Origin: Stentor roeselii | Taxonomy: Eukaryota > Ciliophora > Heterotrichea > Heterotrichida > Stentoridae | DNA: 64,000 nucleotides | Assembly: GCA_006503475.1 (NCBI GenBank) | Contig: RSEH01000067.1 | Span: 1 to 64,000, forward strand | Direction of reading: 5' to 3' | In this document: one piece after another, positions 40,857 to 49,683 of the stretch | How positions within the stretch are numbered: position 1 is the stretch's first letter | How the letters are laid out: each line of letters opens with the position of its first letter | Translations under genes and position numbers: made by a program | The notes under the pieces: generated by a model | The model's input: the letters and a program-made list of their open reading frames with translations, nothing else | What the model was told of the DNA's origin: nothing | Database searches by the model: none

Positions 40857-43076
40857 ATGTCAGGAGCCGAAGTTCACGACCCTCAATCTTTAAACGTCTT
40901 TCAAGAAGAAGCAGGTCCTCGATCAGTCCTCTGGGGAACTGACATTAACATGGAAGAGGTTCAAGCTAGATTCAAGTACTTTTTGTTGAACTTCACAGTT
41001 GAGGACTCGATGACAGTCTCAACTCCATATGTCCAGCTTTTAAACGAAATTAAACAATCTGAGATCTATGTACTGACCGTGGACTGTGACCACATTTATC
41101 AGTTTGAGAAGAGTTTGTATCAACAACTTGTCAACTATCCCTCCGATATCATCCCTCTCTTTGACCTTGCCGCGAACGAGTTGTTCAAGCAAATGAACGG
41201 CGAAAACGCTTTAAACGACGAGGTAAAGATCCAAGTACGAACCAACAAGCTTCGACACATAACGAGCATGAGAGAGCTGGGGCCTGAAAAGATGGACATG
41301 CTAGTAGCCATAAAAGGAATAGTAATCCGTTGTTCCGACATAGTCCCCGACATGCGAATCGCTTCATTCCGTTGCGCTCAATGCGGGTTTCTAGAAAAGG
41401 TAACCTTAGAGCGTGGTAAGGTTGAAGAGCCTAACTCATGTGAAAGATGTTTGGGAAAGTACAGTTTCGAACTAATGCACAACTATTCTCTCTTCTCCGA
41501 CAAGCAACACATAAAACTTCAAGAAACTCCAGAAAACATTCCAGAAGGCGAAGTTCCTCACACAGTCCTCATCTGTTGCTACGATGACCTCGTCGACCAA
41601 GTCCGCCCTGGTGACCGAATTGAAGTCACAGGGATCTTCAGGGCATGTCCAATGCGAGTCTCTAGAAATCGAAGAACTCTTAAAAGCATTTACTCCACTT
41701 ATGTCGACGTCGTCTGCTATGAAAAAATCCAAAAGCAAAGCGTGAACCAAGAAGAAGAAATTTTAGACCTCACTGATGAGACCCAGCAGAAAATCTTTGA
41801 AATCTCGAAAAGTCCTGACCTTTACAAACAACTAGTAAAGAGCTTTGCACCGAGTATCTGGGAACAAGACGATATAAAAAAAGGTCTTCTTTGTCAACTT
41901 TTCGGAGGTGTTAACAAAAATTTCGTTGAAAGTGGAAGAGGAAGGTTTAGAGGTGAAGTTAATATTTTACTTGTTGGAGACCCTTCCACTGCAAAGTCAC
42001 AATTATTACAGTTCGTTCATAAGTTATCAAGTCGAGGAATTTACACTTCAGGAAAAGGAAGCTCAGCAGTTGGACTTACAGTTTACGTGAAAAGAGACCC
42101 GGAGTCAAAAGAGATTATCTTAGAAAGTGGAGCACTCGTGTTGAGTGATCGTGGAATCTGCTGTATTGACGAGTTTGACAAGATGGACGACAGCACCCGA
42201 GCCATGCTTCACGAGGCGATGGAACAGCAGACTATTTCAGTTGCAAAGGCCGGAATCATCTGCCAGCTAAATGCGAGGACTGCGATTTTAGCAGCTTCAA
42301 ACCCGAAGCAAAGCAGGTACAACCCGAAGATGTCAGTTGTTGAAAACATCGAACTTCCTCCTACTTTACTTTCACGTTTCGACCTTATTTACCTCATGCT
42401 GGATAAAACAAGTGAACTTAATGATAAAAGACTCGCCGCGCATATACTCGGGCTTTATGGAGATACTCGTGTAGAAGTCATTGATAAAGACGTGATTCCT
42501 CGAGAACTACTTGCAAGTTACATTTCTTTCGCTCGTAAAAACTTCAAACCAGTTCTCACTGATGAGGCAAGTGCGACTCTTACTAAAGCTTATGTCGAGA
42601 TGAGAAGAGTAGGAAATTCAAGTAAAACAATCACTGCAACACCTCGTCAATTAGAAAGCATCATTCGACTTTCAGAGTCACTTGCAAAGATGAGACTTTC
42701 TGAAAGAGTAGAAAAAAGTGACGTTGATGAAGCGATTAGACTCATGAAAGTCGCAACTCAACAGGCTGCAACTGATCCGAAAACTGGACAAATCGATATG
42801 GACTTACTGCAGACTGGAATTACTGCAACTTCTAGAATTAAAGTTCAAGAAACTGCTGGATTCGTTAAACAAGTTCTTGGAGAACTCAAGGAAAATGCTC
42901 GCAGAGGCATCAGGGGACGAACACTTTATGAAGAAAGTAAGAAAAAGGCGGAAACTCTTGGAACTCTTGTCACTGAGCAAGAGTTTTATGAAGCTCTTAA
43001 ACTACTTGAAGATGATGGAATCGTCTCTGCTAGTGGAAAAAGAAATCCGCTCGTTAGACTTATTAGTTTCTCTTAG
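40857..43076 (+). CDS. MCM4: MCM4, subunit of the MCM2-7 replicative helicase
   Basis: 739 codons. MCM4 is one of six AAA+ subunits of the helicase that unwinds DNA at eukaryotic origins. MCM4-specific signs are LWGTDI near the N-terminus (25-30) and YTSGKGSSAVGLTVYVKRDPE (396-416). The zinc finger uses C173, C176, C195 and C198. Walker A is GDPSTAKS (374-381), Walker B CIDEF (436-440), and the arginine finger lies in SRFD (506-509); all are intact. The C-terminal winged-helix region is present. The protein is about 120 residues shorter than the human one, because the long Ser/Thr-rich N-terminal tail targeted by DDK and CDK is missing: only about 22 residues precede the conserved core. Codon use is less A+T-rich than in the sparse half, as expected of a well-expressed gene. 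It opens the dense half of the window. Confidence 0.95.
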   Translation: MSGAEVHDPQSLNVFQEEAGPRSVLWGTDINMEEVQARFKYFLLNFTVEDSMTVSTPYVQLLNEIKQSEIYVLTVDCDHIYQFEKSLYQQLVNYPSDIIPLFDLAANELFKQMNGENALNDEVKIQVRTNKLRHITSMRELGPEKMDMLVAIKGIVIRCSDIVPDMRIASFRCAQCGFLEKVTLERGKVEEPNSCERCLGKYSFELMHNYSLFSDKQHIKLQETPENIPEGEVPHTVLICCYDDLVDQVRPGDRIEVTGIFRACPMRVSRNRRTLKSIYSTYVDVVCYEKIQKQSVNQEEEILDLTDETQQKIFEISKSPDLYKQLVKSFAPSIWEQDDIKKGLLCQLFGGVNKNFVESGRGRFRGEVNILLVGDPSTAKSQLLQFVHKLSSRGIYTSGKGSSAVGLTVYVKRDPESKEIILESGALVLSDRGICCIDEFDKMDDSTRAMLHEAMEQQTISVAKAGIICQLNARTAILAASNPKQSRYNPKMSVVENIELPPTLLSRFDLIYLMLDKTSELNDKRLAAHILGLYGDTRVEVIDKDVIPRELLASYISFARKNFKPVLTDEASATLTKAYVEMRRVGNSSKTITATPRQLESIIRLSESLAKMRLSERVEKSDVDEAIRLMKVATQQAATDPKTGQIDMDLLQTGITATSRIKVQETAGFVKQVLGELKENARRGIRGRTLYEESKKKAETLGTLVTEQEFYEALKLLEDDGIVSASGKRNPLVRLISFS

Positions 43077-43345
43077 GGTTTTGATTTTTGGTGATTTTTG
43101 CAGGATGCTGTTGAAAAACCGTGGAATAAAAGCTCCTCGCATGTTGGGCAGCTTGGTTTTTTTTGAGGGGGTGGCCTGAACATGTCCTGTGTGCAATTCA
43201 CATGCATGGAATAGCTAAAAGTTGGCCTAAAAGATCCTTCAGAGACTGGTTCAATAATCTCATTATTAAGTCGAGTAAGCTCTTCTTTAAGCGATTTGAT
43301 TTTCTCTTTGATTCTTCTGTTTTCACTCTGCTTGTCATTTTTCAT
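43073..43345 (-). CDS. Small coiled-coil protein with Cys/His C-terminus
   Basis: 90 codons from ATG 43345. Residues 1-32 form a charged coiled coil (RRIKEKIKSLKEELTRLNNE). The C-terminus has CPTC, then C and H spaced like a small zinc site (66, 69, 82, 85). It overlaps the MCM4 stop by 4 bases on the opposite strand. Upstream, the same frame stays coding-like for about 170 bases but is cut by one TAA just before the ATG, so the true protein may be longer (see findings). A second ORF in another frame (43342-43542) overlaps the start as ATGA. Family unknown. Confidence 0.5.
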   Translation of the reverse strand: MKNDKQSENRRIKEKIKSLKEELTRLNNEIIEPVSEGSFRPTFSYSMHVNCTQDMFRPPPQKKPSCPTCEELLFHGFSTASCKNHQKSKP

Positions 43346-43568
43346 TTAAATATAAGAACTTCTTTCTCGACTACCTGACGAGTTTGAAAAACTGAAAAAA
43401 ATCCTAAAGTCCTCAATTGTTTCCTCATTAAAATCCCAGTTTCTAAAAAGAAATTCTTTAAAATCTTCAAAATTTCGAAGAACTTTAAAATTAGGTAATC
43501 TAGAATAATATGATAGTATTTTAGATAAAGCCCTACAGCCATGTTTCTAAAGAAATATCTAGAATAAT

Positions 43569-43952
43569 ATGAACTGTCTGATGGAAATCGACTCGCCTTT
43601 CGTGAACTTTGACTATTTAGACCTAGAGAAAAGCATCATTAAAGCCTTGGCCAAGGGGAAAAAAGCCAGGTTAGAAAAAGAAGCAGAAGTAACCCTGTTC
43701 AACTACGAGCAGTACTGCGAGTATATCCTAAAGAACAACCGATTTAAAACCCCTGATGAATTAAATTCCATGAAACCCTCAAGAGAATCACCTTTACTAA
43801 TGCTAGAAGCTGCAAAGCCAAGTCCACAAAGCCCCAACCTCCTTTACAATCAAATGCAAAATAATGTTTCAACCATTAAAAGAAAAATGCATTTTTCACC
43901 CAAACCATTAAAACTCCTGAAGATTTCAAATGGTTGTTATTTTTTTAATTAA
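43569..43952 (+). CDS. Small hypothetical protein
   Basis: 127 codons from ATG 43569. It opens with an acidic segment, then a Lys/Glu-rich helix (about 20-42) and a Tyr-rich stretch (NYEQYCEYILKNN). The rest is Ser/Pro-rich with repeated SP sites (SPLL, SPQSP, FSPKP), likely phosphorylated. No domain is recognised. It is head to head with the frames at 43073-43542, and its 3' end faces the CCCH gene across a tandem repeat. Confidence 0.55.
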   Translation: MNCLMEIDSPFVNFDYLDLEKSIIKALAKGKKARLEKEAEVTLFNYEQYCEYILKNNRFKTPDELNSMKPSRESPLLMLEAAKPSPQSPNLLYNQMQNNVSTIKRKMHFSPKPLKLLKISNGCYFFN

Positions 43953-43957
43953 ACTTC

Positions 43958-44075
43958 CATATTCCTCAATTCCCAAATCCAGCCTTTTCCACCTAAAAAA
44001 AACCCTTTTCTCTTTCATATTCCTCAATTCCCAAATCCAACCTCTTTCCACCTAAAAAAAAACCCTTTTCTCTTC
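43958..44075. repeat. Two-copy tandem direct repeat of 58-60 bp in a 3' spacer
   Basis: Copy 1 is 43958-44015 and copy 2 is 44016-44075. Both begin CATATTCCTCAATTCCCAAA and carry CCACCT, an A-run and CCCTTTTCTC; the second A-run is one base longer and one C becomes CT. A partial third start (CAT) follows at 44076. The spacer sits between two convergent genes, so it probably lies in or next to both 3' UTRs. It is pyrimidine-rich and non-coding in all frames. Confidence 0.8.
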
Positions 44076-44158
44076 CATCTCCCCCTTCCTACCCAGTCGA
44101 TAATTTAAATCCACAAAAATGCCGTTCAGGTCTCCATCTAAATAAAATCCTATAACTA

Positions 44159-44554
44159 TTAATCCGCTTCACTCGTAAGTTTCTCAAAAACCCTTAACCT
44201 TTTCCTTGCACTATCATCATTCTTCGGAGAAACATTAGGAGTATTATCAGCAGTATCCCGATGCTTAAACTGGCATCGGTTGCCATAAATGCAAAAGCCG
44301 AGCTCATGGAATTGTTTGCAGTTCTTGGTCTTGTACTTGAGACCCATGTTGACCTTATCGCGAAGTTCTTCCACGCCATGTGCGAATGCACAACAATCAC
44401 CGAATTCACAAGAGCCGAGTTCCCAGTTCCTGCAAATTTCGGTCTTGTACTTCACTCGGAAGTCCTGGTCTCTTGGAGACCTTTTCGAAAATTCTCTCAA
44501 AAAAGAGTCTGAAAAGTCGAGGATGGTCAGACTTGGAAGTGCCTTTGTAATCAT
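44159..44554 (-). CDS. CCCH tandem zinc finger RNA-binding protein (TTP/TIS11 type)
   Basis: 131 codons from ATG 44554. Two CCCH fingers are each preceded by a YKT lead: YKTEIC at 36-41 and YKTKNC at 74-79. Finger 2 has the standard C-x8-C-x5-C-x3-H spacing (C79, C88, C94, H98). Finger 1 is one residue short, C-x7-C-x5-C-x3-H (C41, C49, C55, H59), with an extra Cys at 54. The distance between fingers is 19 residues, close to the usual 18. TTP-type proteins bind AU-rich elements in 3' UTRs and promote mRNA decay. Flanks are short and basic with possible phosphosites (RSP, VSPK). The family call is firm; the RNA target is inferred. Confidence 0.9.
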   Translation of the reverse strand: MITKALPSLTILDFSDSFLREFSKRSPRDQDFRVKYKTEICRNWELGSCEFGDCCAFAHGVEELRDKVNMGLKYKTKNCKQFHELGFCIYGNRCQFKHRDTADNTPNVSPKNDDSARKRLRVFEKLTSEAD

Positions 44555-44604
44555 AAGATTATAATCAAATGGAGAAAATGGCTTTTTAGAATGGAGGGTT
44601 AAAG

Positions 44605-47211
44605 CTATTTTCCTGTTCTTTCAGTGTCTTGAGATAACAACTCGTAGCCTTGCTTGTATTTAAAGAAAAAGACAGTGCTCACCGCTCCTAAAACAATTAA
44701 TGCTCCGAGGAGTACAAATCCGAAGATCATTTCTTTTGAATTTAAAGTCTCAGCTAGTTCAGAGCAGGAAATAGTCCATTCTATGTCGAAGGAATAAGGA
44801 ATGATGCAGTCCTTTCCTTCAACTTTCTTGAAAGTTTTAATTCCTTTGCTGCAACTGGTTTCTAATGTTTTAAGTTTTTTATATGGGCAGATCGGGCAGC
44901 CGTATTTTGACTTCCAGAGAAAGTGAAATGAACAGTTTGAAGAAGACTCAAGACTAGGCCAACCGATTCCAGTTGACTTGTCGCAGACAAGTCTTAAAGT
45001 TGTTTGAAAAAAATTTCCGAAGTGGTCACAAGTGTCGCCTTCAGAGTATTTTATAAGGATTCCGTTTGTTTCATTTGAAATTGATTCGAGTTTTGAACCT
45101 AGGTTCACTATTACTCGGTCTTCTTCGCAGGACTCGTCGTTTGTGAGTCGCTTGTGGGTCAGTTCGGGCTTTTGGAAGACCCCGAAAGCGTAGCCGATGC
45201 GAGGGTTGAAAAGATTTGGAATTGAATTGAGAGATAGGATTGAAGGGTTCATTACTGATAGGTAAAAGTCTTTGGTTTTTAAGTGTAAAGGACCGTAAAA
45301 GGTCTGGTGGCAGTATAGTTGAGATGAAGGCATATCGCATATACCGCCTGAATATAATTGCTCGTTTTTTCCCACCCCGGTAATGTTTCCTAAGTAGTAG
45401 TGAGTGTCGGATTGTTTTATGATCGGTCTTCCGAGACAGAAGGTCCTGTTTTCACTGCTGAATGATCCTTCTGGACAAGGTTTGCAAGATTCTCCAGGTA
45501 TACTCGAATAAAAATCAGGCCGACAAAGGACACATCTAGACTTATTATCATCAGCTTCATAACCTTCTCGACACTTTAAACATTTAACCCCATCAGTTCC
45601 CGCATGTCTCTGATCACATTTTTCACATCCAATGCGAGCCCCTTCATCACTTCCCCAGACTTCAAAAAAATAAATCCTAGCTTCAACTTCAAGTTCAGAG
45701 AGTGTCCAAAACACAAGTTCGACATCATGAAATCCTTCAAAAACTTCAACAAAATCCTGATTCAAGCCTTCTTCCTTCTTCTGAAGTACTTTCACAACTA
45801 CTCCATCAACATAGACATCAATCCTCGAATGAATCGAGTTCATCAAGTACGCAACATTGAGTTTTCCCTTATGGTTAATAATGTTGATTTTTCTATACAA
45901 ATGTTTGATTTCGTCCTGTTGCACTGATAGAAGTGTCGTCAAGTACCCCTGATGAGCGATCCAAGCTGAATCCGGCTTGCAGGCCCATCCTGAGACAGTC
46001 AAACAATAACTCACGAACCCCGCCGGCAAGGGACTCCATTCAGTGAAGTTAAGGAAAGTTTCAATGTAATGCCCTGGAGGACACCTGGAGCACTGTTGAA
46101 AGCTTTCATTGAAAAACTGATTTTTTTCACATGTTGTGCAGTCTTGAGTTCCATTCACTCGAAATGACCCTTTTTCACATTCTCCACAAGGAACTATCTG
46201 CTGAGCTGGAAGTTGAAAAGCAGAAAAGTCGCACATGACAGGTTTTATCAGTTCAAAGGTCAAATTCCTGATATTGTCAATACAAGGACTGAATACTTTT
46301 TTCATGTCTAGGTCTTGACAAGGCTTTCTTAGTTTGCAAGAGTCTTTCCCGACAGAGCCTTGAATAGAAAAAGTGTCTTCAGGACATTCAAGACAATTCC
46401 CGTCTTCTGCGTATTGGTTCTCATCACAGATATCACAGGAAAAGGCTCCTTCTTTAGAACTGCCAGCAGGGCAGGGCAAACATTGAAAGTCAGCGAATTT
46501 GTCACCAACGACTTGAATTGAAGAGATCTCTGCTTTAGGGTATTGATGAAAATCATCAGAAATCACAGAATATTCTATCAATACCTCCACCTTGCCGATA
46601 GTAAGAGGATGTTTAAATAGCCGCCATTCAGAAAGGCGAAGATGACTGTCCTCAAAGACCTTGATGTTGTTGATAAAGACTGAAAAGGTGCCGACTGTCA
46701 AGCCGTTCATCTTAAACGAGTCTTTTCGATACCTGATGTGAAAAAAGCCTTGCTTTACAATCTGCACACTTAAAACAAGACTCGCTGTATAAGAATGATT
46801 AACATTTGGCTTTGATGATGAAAGGACAGAGTTTTCTTCTTTCCACCCTTCACATAAGTAATTATGATACTCGCTTCCATTCACTTTAACCCAGCACTCA
46901 CTGTAAAGTCCTGATTTCAAAGAATCTGCCCAAGGAATCGACTTCGAGCCAAAAATCGTTGCACCTCCCAATGAAAAAGTCCCTTCCTTGCAAGGCTTGC
47001 AGAGAACATCACCTTTAGATGAAAACTCTAAAAAAGAGCCAGCTGGACATTCAAATCTGCAGTCAAAGTCCTCAATTTTATTAGAAACATCAGGACATTC
47101 AGGTGAATTCATCACCCAGATAGTCCTTTTTAGTTGTTTGTCACAGTCAGTCATGAAAACTTTTGACTTGCAAATCGCCTGAACATAAGAAATAAAGAAA
47201 AAAAGCAACAT
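44605..47211 (-). CDS. ELAPOR: ELAPOR-like type I membrane protein, copy A
   Basis: 868 codons from ATG 47211. A signal peptide is followed by Cys-rich EGF/TNFR-like blocks (CPAGSF, CKPCKEGTFSLGG, CPPGHYIE) alternating with jelly-roll-like segments (near 120-230 and 390-520). A lumenal region with the mannose-6-phosphate-receptor-homology pattern follows (about 600-800; NLGSKLES, CSFHFLWKSKYGCPIC). One TM helix (828-850) ends the ectodomain and a 16-residue tail carries YELL, a tyrosine sorting signal. Order and motifs match human ELAPOR1/2 (about 1010 residues), proteins of the trans-Golgi and endosomes implicated in autophagy and secretion. The cytosolic tail is much shorter than in animals. 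A second copy lies at 55359-58016. It lies 50 bp upstream of the CCCH gene and 31 bp downstream of the ankyrin gene, same strand. Confidence 0.9.
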   Translation of the reverse strand: MLLFFFISYVQAICKSKVFMTDCDKQLKRTIWVMNSPECPDVSNKIEDFDCRFECPAGSFLEFSSKGDVLCKPCKEGTFSLGGATIFGSKSIPWADSLKSGLYSECWVKVNGSEYHNYLCEGWKEENSVLSSSKPNVNHSYTASLVLSVQIVKQGFFHIRYRKDSFKMNGLTVGTFSVFINNIKVFEDSHLRLSEWRLFKHPLTIGKVEVLIEYSVISDDFHQYPKAEISSIQVVGDKFADFQCLPCPAGSSKEGAFSCDICDENQYAEDGNCLECPEDTFSIQGSVGKDSCKLRKPCQDLDMKKVFSPCIDNIRNLTFELIKPVMCDFSAFQLPAQQIVPCGECEKGSFRVNGTQDCTTCEKNQFFNESFQQCSRCPPGHYIETFLNFTEWSPLPAGFVSYCLTVSGWACKPDSAWIAHQGYLTTLLSVQQDEIKHLYRKINIINHKGKLNVAYLMNSIHSRIDVYVDGVVVKVLQKKEEGLNQDFVEVFEGFHDVELVFWTLSELEVEARIYFFEVWGSDEGARIGCEKCDQRHAGTDGVKCLKCREGYEADDNKSRCVLCRPDFYSSIPGESCKPCPEGSFSSENRTFCLGRPIIKQSDTHYYLGNITGVGKNEQLYSGGICDMPSSQLYCHQTFYGPLHLKTKDFYLSVMNPSILSLNSIPNLFNPRIGYAFGVFQKPELTHKRLTNDESCEEDRVIVNLGSKLESISNETNGILIKYSEGDTCDHFGNFFQTTLRLVCDKSTGIGWPSLESSSNCSFHFLWKSKYGCPICPYKKLKTLETSCSKGIKTFKKVEGKDCIIPYSFDIEWTISCSELAETLNSKEMIFGFVLLGALIVLGAVSTVFFFKYKQGYELLSQDTERTGK

Positions 47212-47242
47212 TTCTTAATACTTCTGAAATTTTTTAAAATAT

Positions 47243-48283
47243 TTAAGTCTTTTCATTAAGCAGCCAGATTTTGTAGTACTTTTTTGCTCTGTACAAGTTA
47301 AAAGCTGTTCTGGTCTTCTCGTCTTGAATAATTCTGCCGATGCCAGTCCCTGCGCGAGTCTTTAACAAAGGATTAGCCCCGGAATTGATTAAAAACTGAA
47401 AAATGTCGAAGTTGCTGTATTTCACAGCTAAAAAAATAGGAGTCCTTCCTGCCTGTTTAAGTCTTACAAAGTCGCCAACGTTTATCCAGACCTTCGCCCT
47501 TACCAAAAGTTCTACAACATTCAAGTGGCCTCGAATCACAGCCCAGTGAACAGCTGAGACTCTTGAATGGTCAAAAGAATGAGCGATCCAAGGATTTTCT
47601 TCTAACATTTTAACTACTTCTCTCGAATTTCCTTCTTTGCAGGCCTTTAAAAAATCTCGACTTCCAGGGTGGCCAAAAGCAACACCTGGAAAAAACTCGT
47701 AAAGCTTCGATCGAGGATATTTGTGAAGGTTGAGGTACTTGTAATGGATCAATGCTGCTTTGATTTTAAAGACTTTTGGAAATCGCTTTGATTTCCGCAA
47801 AAGGGACTTTTTTATTGAAGGAAGAGTCGGAATTGACTTTTTCAGTTGTTTTAAAGGATTAGGTGTTTTTTTCAGGTTTAAAAATGATGGCCTTGGAATC
47901 AGCTTTGCCTCGATTTTTGATTTGATTAAAGAGGACTTCAGCAGAGATGATGAGATTTTTTGAAGAGCTTTCTTTTCAGATGTCTCTGTTAAGAAACTTT
48001 TAGAGATTGGAAGAAGATTAGAAGATTTGCTTTGGCTTGACTGAGATGATTGCTCTGCAAGGGTTCTACTTGTAAAGTCTGAATACTGCTTAAAGCGCGG
48101 AGGCGAAGTCGACGATTTAACATTCGAAAACTTAAGAACTTCAAATTTCGGAGGACTAATCTGCTTAATTTTGAAGTTCTCATTGATTTTCGCCCTCTGA
48201 TCCTCTGAAATGCGATTTCCTTGTTGAAAATTCCTGAAAATCACTAGTTTTCGTGCAAGATACTCACTATTAAATTGTTGCAT
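47243..48283 (-). CDS. Ankyrin-repeat protein with basic, disordered N-terminus
   Basis: 346 codons from ATG 48283. Residues 40-180 are Ser/Pro/Lys-rich and probably disordered, with repeated SPP and LKK motifs. Residues 208-310 hold about three ankyrin repeats: FLKACKEGNSREVVKMLEE, then SAVHWAVIRGHLNVVELL and GRTPIFLAVKYSNFDIFQFL. A short helical tail follows. Ankyrin repeats bind proteins; nothing shows the partner. The gene starts 34 bp from CFAP20 on the other strand, so both share a tiny divergent promoter. Confidence 0.85.
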   Translation of the reverse strand: MQQFNSEYLARKLVIFRNFQQGNRISEDQRAKINENFKIKQISPPKFEVLKFSNVKSSTSPPRFKQYSDFTSRTLAEQSSQSSQSKSSNLLPISKSFLTETSEKKALQKISSSLLKSSLIKSKIEAKLIPRPSFLNLKKTPNPLKQLKKSIPTLPSIKKSLLRKSKRFPKVFKIKAALIHYKYLNLHKYPRSKLYEFFPGVAFGHPGSRDFLKACKEGNSREVVKMLEENPWIAHSFDHSRVSAVHWAVIRGHLNVVELLVRAKVWINVGDFVRLKQAGRTPIFLAVKYSNFDIFQFLINSGANPLLKTRAGTGIGRIIQDEKTRTAFNLYRAKKYYKIWLLNEKT

Positions 48284-48317
48284 GTTTAATTATCTTCAAT
48301 ATAATAACAGTTACTAA
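48284..48317. promoter_or_regulatory. 34-bp divergent spacer between ankyrin gene and CFAP20
   Basis: Only 34 bases separate the two start codons. They are nearly all A and T and include ATAATAAC toward CFAP20. Both 5' UTRs and any core promoter must fit in or overlap this space, unless transcripts begin inside the neighbouring gene. Confidence 0.45.
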
Positions 48318-48890
48318 ATGTTCAAGAACACATTTCAATCAGGATTCTTATCAATTCTCTACAGCATCGGGGCGAAACCGCTTCAGATCTGGGACAAAAG
48401 CGTCCGAAACGGGCACATCAAGCGAATCACCGACACAGACATTCAATCCTCAGTGCTTGAAATAATGGGGACGAATGTTTCAACCACTTTCATTACCTGC
48501 CCAGCAGACCCGAACCAGACTCTAGGAATAAAACTGCCTTTTCTAGTGATGATCATCAAGAACCTCAAAAAGTACTTCACCTTCGAAGTTCAGGTCCTTG
48601 ATGATAAAAATATTCGAAGGCGGTTCAGAGCTTCTAATTACCAAAGCACCACCCGAGTCAAGCCTTTTATTTGCACGATGCCCATGAGACTGGATGAAGG
48701 ATGGAACCAGATTCAGTTCAACTTAAGTGACTTTACAAGGAGAGCTTATGGGACTAACTATATTGAAACTTTAAGGGTTCAACTTCATGCTAACTGTAGA
48801 CTTAGAAGAATTTACTTCAGTGATCGTCTTTATTCAGAGGAAGAACTTCCTCCTGAGTTTAAACTTTTCTTGCCTTTACAGAAACAATAA
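48318..48890 (+). CDS. CFAP20: CFAP20, ciliary inner-junction protein
   Basis: 190 codons against 193 in human. Identity is very high along the whole length ([63 protein letters not shown]). CFAP20 (BUG22 in Paramecium and Drosophila) forms part of the inner junction between the A and B tubules of axonemal doublets and tunes ciliary beating; it is also linked to centriole microtubule modification. No insertion or deletion suggests an intron. The presence of this gene shows the organism builds motile cilia. Start ATG 48318 aligns with the family N-terminus. Confidence 0.97.
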   Translation: MFKNTFQSGFLSILYSIGAKPLQIWDKSVRNGHIKRITDTDIQSSVLEIMGTNVSTTFITCPADPNQTLGIKLPFLVMIIKNLKKYFTFEVQVLDDKNIRRRFRASNYQSTTRVKPFICTMPMRLDEGWNQIQFNLSDFTRRAYGTNYIETLRVQLHANCRLRRIYFSDRLYSEEELPPEFKLFLPLQKQ

Positions 48891-48994
48891 CTTAAAAGTT
48901 TTAATCATTTTTAGAAATCTCTTAGTTATCAGCTCTTGTTGGATAAAGAACATGGGACCTTGAATAACTGAAGTGATTTCACAGGAGATTAAAA

Positions 48995-49612
48995 ATGTCG
49001 ACCCAAGAAGAACAGCTTTTCAGGATTATCATTGTTGGAGATACAGGCGTCGGCAAATCTTGTTTACTTCTCAGGTTTAGTGAGGATAAATTCAATGAAA
49101 ACCACGATGTGACTATTGGCGTCGAGTTTGGAACACGTTCTTTGAAAGTTGACAATCAGTTAATAAAATTGCAAATTTGGGACACTGCAGGCTCTGAAAG
49201 TTTTAGAAGTATTACCAGGAGCTTTTATAGAAGAGCTGATGGAGTCTTGCTGGTTTATGATGTGACTGCTCGTCATACTTTTGAGAACTGCAGTTATTGG
49301 ATGTCTGAGATCAGGCAAAACGGAAATGAAGATGTGATCATCTTTCTTATTGGAAATCAGGCAGATTTGGTATCACAGAATGAACCTGCTGAAGTTGCTG
49401 TCAAAGATGCGCAGGCTTTTGTTAAGGAAAATGGATTGAGTGGATTCATTGAGACTAGTGCGAAAAGTGGAATGAATGTTGAGAATGCTTTCAAGGAATT
49501 CTGTAAGGTTCTTGTTGGAAAATGGAAAGAACGGCAAGAAAGTGAACCAGCTCCTAAACCACAGATGATCAGTTTGACTCAACAAACCAAAAAGGAGAAA
49601 AAGTGTTGTTGA
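48995..49612 (+). CDS. Rab-family GTPase, Rab2/4/14-like, with atypical nucleotide motifs
   Basis: 205 codons. Motifs in order: P-loop GDTGVGKS (15-22), switch I with TIGVEFG (40-46), WDTAGSESF (62-70), NQAD (121-124), ETSAK (153-157) and a C-terminal CC for prenylation. TIGVEFG and the SFRSITRSFYR stretch place it near Rab2/Rab4/Rab14, which act in ER-Golgi and endosomal traffic. Two key positions differ: the catalytic Gln of DTAGQE is Ser, and the Lys of NKxD is Gln. The first should slow GTP hydrolysis; the second should weaken guanine binding. The rest of the fold is intact, so this is probably a specialised paralog rather than a pseudogene. It follows CFAP20 on the same strand. Confidence 0.92.
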   Translation: MSTQEEQLFRIIIVGDTGVGKSCLLLRFSEDKFNENHDVTIGVEFGTRSLKVDNQLIKLQIWDTAGSESFRSITRSFYRRADGVLLVYDVTARHTFENCSYWMSEIRQNGNEDVIIFLIGNQADLVSQNEPAEVAVKDAQAFVKENGLSGFIETSAKSGMNVENAFKEFCKVLVGKWKERQESEPAPKPQMISLTQQTKKEKKCC

Positions 49613-49683
49613 AATAAAACTAGAGGGTATTAATCTATTTCTCAGCAAGTCAATTCGCTCAACTCTGATTAAATAATTCTTAG

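Noticed and set aside
40857-43076. MCM5 as the identity of the helicase subunit
   Set aside because: The N-terminal LWGTD motif and the YTSGKGSSAVGLT segment fit MCM4.
44159-44564. Plus-strand ORFs (83 and 91 codons) over the CCCH gene
   Set aside because: The minus-strand frame holds two proper CCCH fingers; the plus frames have no motif.
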